Of a DNA stretch of 64,000 bases, positions 60,324 to 64,000 are shown one piece after another. Each line of letters begins with the position of its first letter. Positions within the stretch are counted from its first letter, which is position 1. The DNA is taken from contig NZ_CP030051.1 of NCBI RefSeq assembly GCF_004114975.1, positions 3,286,001 to 3,350,000 on the forward strand, written 5' to 3'. This DNA comes from Bradyrhizobium guangdongense. Its GTDB lineage: Bacteria > Pseudomonadota > Alphaproteobacteria > Rhizobiales > Xanthobacteraceae. The position numbers and the translations under genes were made by a program. Below the pieces are notes generated by a model that searched no databases, was not told the DNA's origin, and saw only the letters and a list, made by a program, of their open reading frames with translations.

Positions 60324-60716
60324 ATGAGGATGATTCTGGCGGTTGCCGCGGTGCTCTATTCAGCCTCCGCGTTGGCGCAGACCGACAAGCCTCCGATGGT
60401 GGGGGACAAGCCACTGGTGCAGGTGAAGCCCAAGGGGACCAAGGCTGGGACCAAGGAGGCGGCTGCCAAGCCGGCCGCGGCGGCACCAAAAGGCAAGCCG
60501 CAATCGATCGCCGTACGGCTCCAGGCCTGCCTCGACATCGATGACGGCACCAAGGACCGTCTCAACTGCTACGACGCGGTCATTCCGCCGGCGCCGAAGC
60601 CCAAGGCGCCCAAGGCCAAGGGTGTCGCCGACTGCCGTTTCCTCAAGGAAGAGGACGAGCGTCTGGCCTGCTTCAACGGCTTTGCCGAAAGCATTCCGAA
60701 GCTGCCCAAGAGCTGA
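60324..60716 (+). CDS. Small secreted protein with repeated Cys-Asp-Cys-Tyr motif
   Basis: A 130-residue exported protein. Start at ATG 60324 (a TTG at 60315 is possible). The signal peptide is MILAVAAVLYSASALA. A Lys/Ala/Pro-rich linker follows. The C-terminal part has two copies of a motif: ACLDIDDGTKDRLNCYDAV (near 72-90) and DCRFLKEEDERLACFNGFAE (near 104-123). The C...D..DRL.CY/F pattern is seen in small periplasmic proteins related to the VasI family. Function unknown. A 12-base tandem repeat follows its stop. Confidence 0.75.
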   Translation: MRMILAVAAVLYSASALAQTDKPPMVGDKPLVQVKPKGTKAGTKEAAAKPAAAAPKGKPQSIAVRLQACLDIDDGTKDRLNCYDAVIPPAPKPKAPKAKGVADCRFLKEEDERLACFNGFAESIPKLPKS

Positions 60717-60741
60717 AGAAGAGCTGAAGAAGAGCGGAAAA

Positions 60742-62064
60742 TTATCGGTTCGATGCCGACGAAGCGGTGCTGGCGACGCGGGCCAGTGCCAGCGCCGGCG
60801 TTGCGGACATCTTCACCAGCACATCCTTGAGCGGATACTGCGTCCACGCGCGGTTGACGTAGTCGCGATGGGTAATGCCATCGCCGGTTTCGACGAAAAC
60901 GACGCTGCCGGGGCGCAAGGGTCCATCCATGTCCTCGGACACGCTGATACCCTTTTGCCTGAGCATGCTCATCAGCTCGTGGTCGCGCCGTGCGGTGTAG
61001 TGAGTGTAGGAGCTGACGAAGAAGCCGGAGCGGTGGCTCTCGATCCAGGACGCGAATTTGTCCATCTCGCCATAGACCGCATCGAGCAGCACGACGCCGC
61101 GGACGCGATCGCTGATGCCGCCGACCTCGAGACTCCAGGCGGTGGGCAGGAAGCCGCCGCTGTAGCCGACGATCACGATCGGCATGTTGGCGAAGGCGCG
61201 CGCGCTGTTGGGATCGCCGGTGAGCCGGGCGAGGTGGTTCGCCGATTCCTCCATGAAGCGCTTGAGGCCGCCGGGCTGCCAGAATTTTCCGGCGCTGGAA
61301 TCGGCCGCGTCAACGGCCATCTGGGGGGCGAGCAGCACGGCGTTGGCGCCGGACGCGGTGATCTGCTGCGGCACGAGCTGGCGGTCCCGCACGTCGCGCT
61401 CGAGCGTCGCGCCATTGCCATGGAAGAACACCACGATCACGCCAGGCTTGCGCACATCGAAATGCTCGGGGACGTGCACCAGCACGCGGCTGTCATTGTA
61501 GGTCTCGTCCTGCCAGAACACGCGCCCCGAGAAGCTGCGATGCCCGCGGCGGTCGCCCTTGGAGATGTTGAGGAAGGGCGCGTCGGAGGCGGGGTTGTTG
61601 CCGAAATAGGGGAAGGCCGAGGACTTCATGCTGACGAGGGTCGTCAGGTCCTCACGCGGCGGACGTTTGTATGGGATCTGCGGCTCGAGCGAGGCGACCT
61701 TGTAGGACGCCTGCTCCGGCTGAGGTTGTTGCTGCACGGCGCGCTTGGGCGAGAAGTCGGACATCTGCCGTTGCAGGAAGCTCTCGCTCGCCGAGGGGAA
61801 GCGCTCTTTGAACTGCGGGGCAGGAAAGCGATCTTCGAAGGTGTCGCCGCTTGCGGCTTGTCGATTGGCTTGAGGATTGGAGGCTTGGGGATTGGTCTTC
61901 GCGACGACCTGGACATTGGCCTGAGAGCCCGCGGCGAGCGCTGTCGGATTGGGCGACTGGCCGCATTGAACCAGCGTGAGCGAGAGTGGCACCAAGCCTG
62001 AGATCAGGGCGATCCGAAGCGCACGGCCGCGCGCCCCGGACGTCTCGGCCCGGTCAGCACGCAT
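60742..62064 (-). CDS. Lipoprotein alpha/beta hydrolase-like protein
   Basis: A 440-residue protein, counted from ATG 62064 (ATG 62097 also possible). A lipoprotein-type signal with lipobox LVQC (Cys near 32) is followed by a long Gln/Ala/Asn-rich low-complexity linker (near 40-105). The catalytic-looking domain has VFFHGNGATLERDVRD (oxyanion region), VGYSGGFLPTAWSL (nucleophile Ser in GxSxG, near 267), VVLLDAVYGEMD and a His near GDGITHRDYVNRA. It may be a surface or outer-membrane-anchored hydrolase; substrate unknown. Confidence 0.75.
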   Translation of the reverse strand: MRADRAETSGARGRALRIALISGLVPLSLTLVQCGQSPNPTALAAGSQANVQVVAKTNPQASNPQANRQAASGDTFEDRFPAPQFKERFPSASESFLQRQMSDFSPKRAVQQQPQPEQASYKVASLEPQIPYKRPPREDLTTLVSMKSSAFPYFGNNPASDAPFLNISKGDRRGHRSFSGRVFWQDETYNDSRVLVHVPEHFDVRKPGVIVVFFHGNGATLERDVRDRQLVPQQITASGANAVLLAPQMAVDAADSSAGKFWQPGGLKRFMEESANHLARLTGDPNSARAFANMPIVIVGYSGGFLPTAWSLEVGGISDRVRGVVLLDAVYGEMDKFASWIESHRSGFFVSSYTHYTARRDHELMSMLRQKGISVSEDMDGPLRPGSVVFVETGDGITHRDYVNRAWTQYPLKDVLVKMSATPALALARVASTASSASNR

Positions 62065-62430
62065 GTTTGCTTTCAATTTCGGAACGGCCCCGACCATCCA
62101 CCCATGACCCCAAGTCACGTCTATCAAGTCACGTCTATCGGCAATATTGAGATAATTGAGCCGACTGGCGTTTAGGCGACGTTAAGCGTCCGGAGAAACT
62201 CTCCCCATCCGGAACGCTCAAAAAAGACCACGTAATCGTGTCGCGATTGTGGGAGGAGAGCGCGGATTTCCGCGGTCGACTACGGGTTTATTGCCCAAGA
62301 GCGGTCGCTCAAGGTGGCTAATTACCTATTTTGGCCGCCTCATTTAGCCCTTGTTAACCCTGCTTGAATTGACTGGACCAATCTGCACGATGCCTCCCAC
62401 GAGGCGCGACGCCTGAGGCTAAGGACCCAG

Positions 62431-63798
62431 ATGACGGCATCAGATGCGGAAACCGCGCCCTGGATCGGGCGGTTGACTGGCGGTGGCTCCGGGGTTTCCG
62501 TTCTGGTCGCGACCGCCATCGTCGTCGCAGACATGATCGGGGTCGGCGTCTTCACCAGTCTCGGCTTCCAGGTCAAGGACATCCCCTCGGGCTTCTCGAT
62601 CCTTGCGCTGTGGACGGTTGGCGGCATCGTCGCGCTGTGTGGCGTATTCTCCTACAGCGAGCTCGGCGCGATGTTTCCGCGCTCGAGCGGGGAGTACAAT
62701 TTCCTCGGCCGTACCTATCATCCGGCGTTCGGCTTTCTCGCGGGCTGGGTCTCGGCCACCGTCGGCTTTGCGGCGCCGGTGGCCCTCGCCGCGATGGCCT
62801 TCGGCGAATACGCCAAATCCGTCATGCCCGATCTGCCGCCGATCCCGCTCGCGATCGGCGTGGTGTGGCTGGTCTCGATTGTGCAATTGACCGGCGTCAG
62901 ACATTCCTCGGCCTTCCAGCTGATCTCGACCATCCTCAAGGTCGTACTGATCGTCGCTTTCCTCGTCGCCGGATTCGTCATCGGCACGCCGCAGCCGATC
63001 TCCTTTGCCCCCCAGGCTGGCGATCTTGCCCATATCGTCAGCGCGCCTTTCGCAATCGGACTGGTCTTCGTGATGTATTCGTTCTCGGGCTGGAACGCTG
63101 CGACCTACATCATCGGCGAGATGAACACGCCGCAGCAGAGCCTGCCGCGCGCACTGCTCATGGGCACGCTGATCGTGTTGGTGCTCTATGTCGCGCTCAA
63201 TGCGGTGTTCCTCTATTCGACGCCGATCAGTGCGCTGGCCGGCCAGCTCGACGTCGCAAGTGTGGCCGGGAGCAGCATCTTCGGCAGTCTCGGCGGGCGG
63301 ATCGTCGGCGCGATGATCTGCGTCGGCCTGATCTCCTCGATCAGCGCGATGATGTGGATCGGTCCGCGCGTGATGATGACGATGGGGGAGGACATCCCGG
63401 CGCTGCGCGTGTTCTCGAAGAAATCGGTGAGCGGCGCGCCGGCCTACGCCATCCTGTTTCAGCTCGCCGTCGCCAATCTCCTGCTGTTCACGCGCAGCTT
63501 CGAGGCGGTGCTCGATTTCATCCAGTTCGCGCTGCTGTTCTGCTCGTTCTTCACCGTTGCCGGGGTGATCAAGCTGCGCATCACCGATCCCGATCTGCCG
63601 CGACCGTATCGCGCCTGGGGATACCCGTTCACACCGCTCGTTTTCCTGCTCGTGACCGCGTCCATGATGTACTACCTGTTGACCGAGCGACCCGTGCAGT
63701 CGCTGTCAGGGATGCTCGTCATGCTCTCCGGTCTGTTGATTTATGCTGTTTTCCGCAGGCGGCCGGCCGCCGCTGCCCCATCACACAATCGCGAATAG
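62431..63798 (+). CDS. APC-superfamily amino-acid permease
   Basis: A 455-residue transporter with twelve membrane helices. The helix 1 break ATAIVVADMIGVGVFTSLGF (GxG, near 27-46) forms the substrate carboxylate site in this family. Helix 6 reads FVMYSFSGWNAATYIIGEMN, with the conserved Glu and the FS/YSGWN segment that binds the amino group. The closest groups are LAT- and PotE-like amino-acid transporters. AAGGA lies before the ATG. A lipoprotein-like gene follows 2 bases after the stop. The exact amino acid is not determined. Confidence 0.9.
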   Translation: MTASDAETAPWIGRLTGGGSGVSVLVATAIVVADMIGVGVFTSLGFQVKDIPSGFSILALWTVGGIVALCGVFSYSELGAMFPRSSGEYNFLGRTYHPAFGFLAGWVSATVGFAAPVALAAMAFGEYAKSVMPDLPPIPLAIGVVWLVSIVQLTGVRHSSAFQLISTILKVVLIVAFLVAGFVIGTPQPISFAPQAGDLAHIVSAPFAIGLVFVMYSFSGWNAATYIIGEMNTPQQSLPRALLMGTLIVLVLYVALNAVFLYSTPISALAGQLDVASVAGSSIFGSLGGRIVGAMICVGLISSISAMMWIGPRVMMTMGEDIPALRVFSKKSVSGAPAYAILFQLAVANLLLFTRSFEAVLDFIQFALLFCSFFTVAGVIKLRITDPDLPRPYRAWGYPFTPLVFLLVTASMMYYLLTERPVQSLSGMLVMLSGLLIYAVFRRRPAAAAPSHNRE

Positions 63799-63800
63799 AC

Positions 63801-64000
63801 ATGTTTCGAACCATGAGACTTGCGGCCGTCGCACTTGCCCTTTTGGCTGCGGCCATCTCGTCCGCATGTGCGGGCGACGTCACCTTTGACGACACCGCCC
63901 GGTTCCTCGCTGGGATGCAGCCATCGGCGGACTCCCCACTGGTGCCGCTCACCAAGGACCCGTCCTGGCAGCATCACGCCAAATTCTTCGATGGCGCCTT
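63801..64000 (+). CDS. Secreted protein, 3' end beyond the window
   Basis: The frame is open from ATG 63801 (or ATG 63813) to the window end, 66 visible codons. A signal peptide (RLAAVALALLAAAISSACAG) has a possible lipobox SSAC with the Cys at 23, then DVTFDDTARFLAGMQPSADS and PLVPLTKDPSWQHHAKFFDG. It starts two bases after the APC permease stop, so the two are probably one operon. No family is named from this fragment. Confidence 0.65.
   Translation, partial: MFRTMRLAAVALALLAAAISSACAGDVTFDDTARFLAGMQPSADSPLVPLTKDPSWQHHAKFFDGA

Noticed and set aside
1..64000. CRISPR arrays, prophage, transposases, toxin-antitoxin or biosynthetic clusters
   Set aside because: No regularly spaced direct repeats, integrase or transposase motifs, or clustered synthase genes were seen. 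All repeats found are palindromic intergenic elements.

Overview
The window is high-GC (third codon positions almost always G or C), densely coding, and looks like ordinary chromosome of an alphaproteobacterium of the Bradyrhizobium type. The reasons are a cysE gene followed by a DUF3126 gene, a NodT-type RND outer-membrane lipoprotein, PotABCD-like and dipeptide ABC transporters, many PAS/GGDEF/PilZ signalling proteins, near-perfect TTAA-N7-TTAA CtrA-type boxes, and several palindromic intergenic repeats that I recall from Bradyrhizobium and Rhodopseudomonas genomes. The genus call is inference from memory. I see no phage, integrase, transposase, CRISPR array or toxin-antitoxin module.

Layout. 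1-6.4 kb: end of a dipeptide-type binding protein with a strong terminator, a GT39-like membrane glycosyltransferase, a Bcr/CflA drug exporter with a possible 46-codon gene after it, a GT87-like glycosyltransferase, and a tRNA-Leu(TAA) gene that overlaps the end of the latter on the other strand. 6.4-18.9 kb: small lipoprotein, zinc-finger/FAD-monooxygenase pair, alpha/beta hydrolase, LysR regulator divergent from a DUF1330-like gene, a third polytopic GT-C-like protein, cysE-DUF3126, a second FAD monooxygenase, hotdog thioesterase, small membrane proteins and a gamma-carbonic anhydrase. 18.9-21 kb: a decayed HAMP-PAS signalling gene, a Gly/His/Tyr-rich secreted protein and a coiled-coil membrane protein.

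21.2-27.1 kb: a five-gene leftward operon (ATPase, binding protein, two permeases, Asp/Glu/hydantoin racemase) divergent from a FadR-type GntR regulator; together they look like an inducible uptake and racemisation pathway for a small nitrogenous compound. 27.1-33.8 kb: a TetR repressor divergent from a complete RND efflux operon (outer-membrane lipoprotein, adaptor, pump), with a perfect 17-bp palindromic operator between them and a terminator at the end.

33.9-50.8 kb: transglutaminase-like periplasmic protease, tandem PilZ protein, two-domain MFS exporter, zinc alcohol dehydrogenase, Cys-rich YkgJ-like protein, DEAD-box helicase, secreted peptide ending in a 16-glycine run, GNAT, secreted COG4315-like protein, PAS_5 protein, rhomboid protease, CBS protein, patatin, three-repeat periplasmic protein, and an oxidoreductase/LysR divergent pair. 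50.8-51.6 kb: gene-free DNA made of decayed dispersed repeats. 51.7-64 kb: PAS-GGDEF-EAL protein, Tat-type serine hydrolase, nitroreductase, thrS, zinc-ribbon/TerB-like protein, MFS, Cys-motif secreted protein, lipoprotein hydrolase, APC permease and the start of a secreted protein.

No clearly new multi-gene system is present. The items most worth a second look are the tandem PilZ protein with a CtrA-like box, the palindrome carried inside a permease reading frame, the glycine-run peptide, the racemase/ABC operon, and the tRNA-gene overlap.
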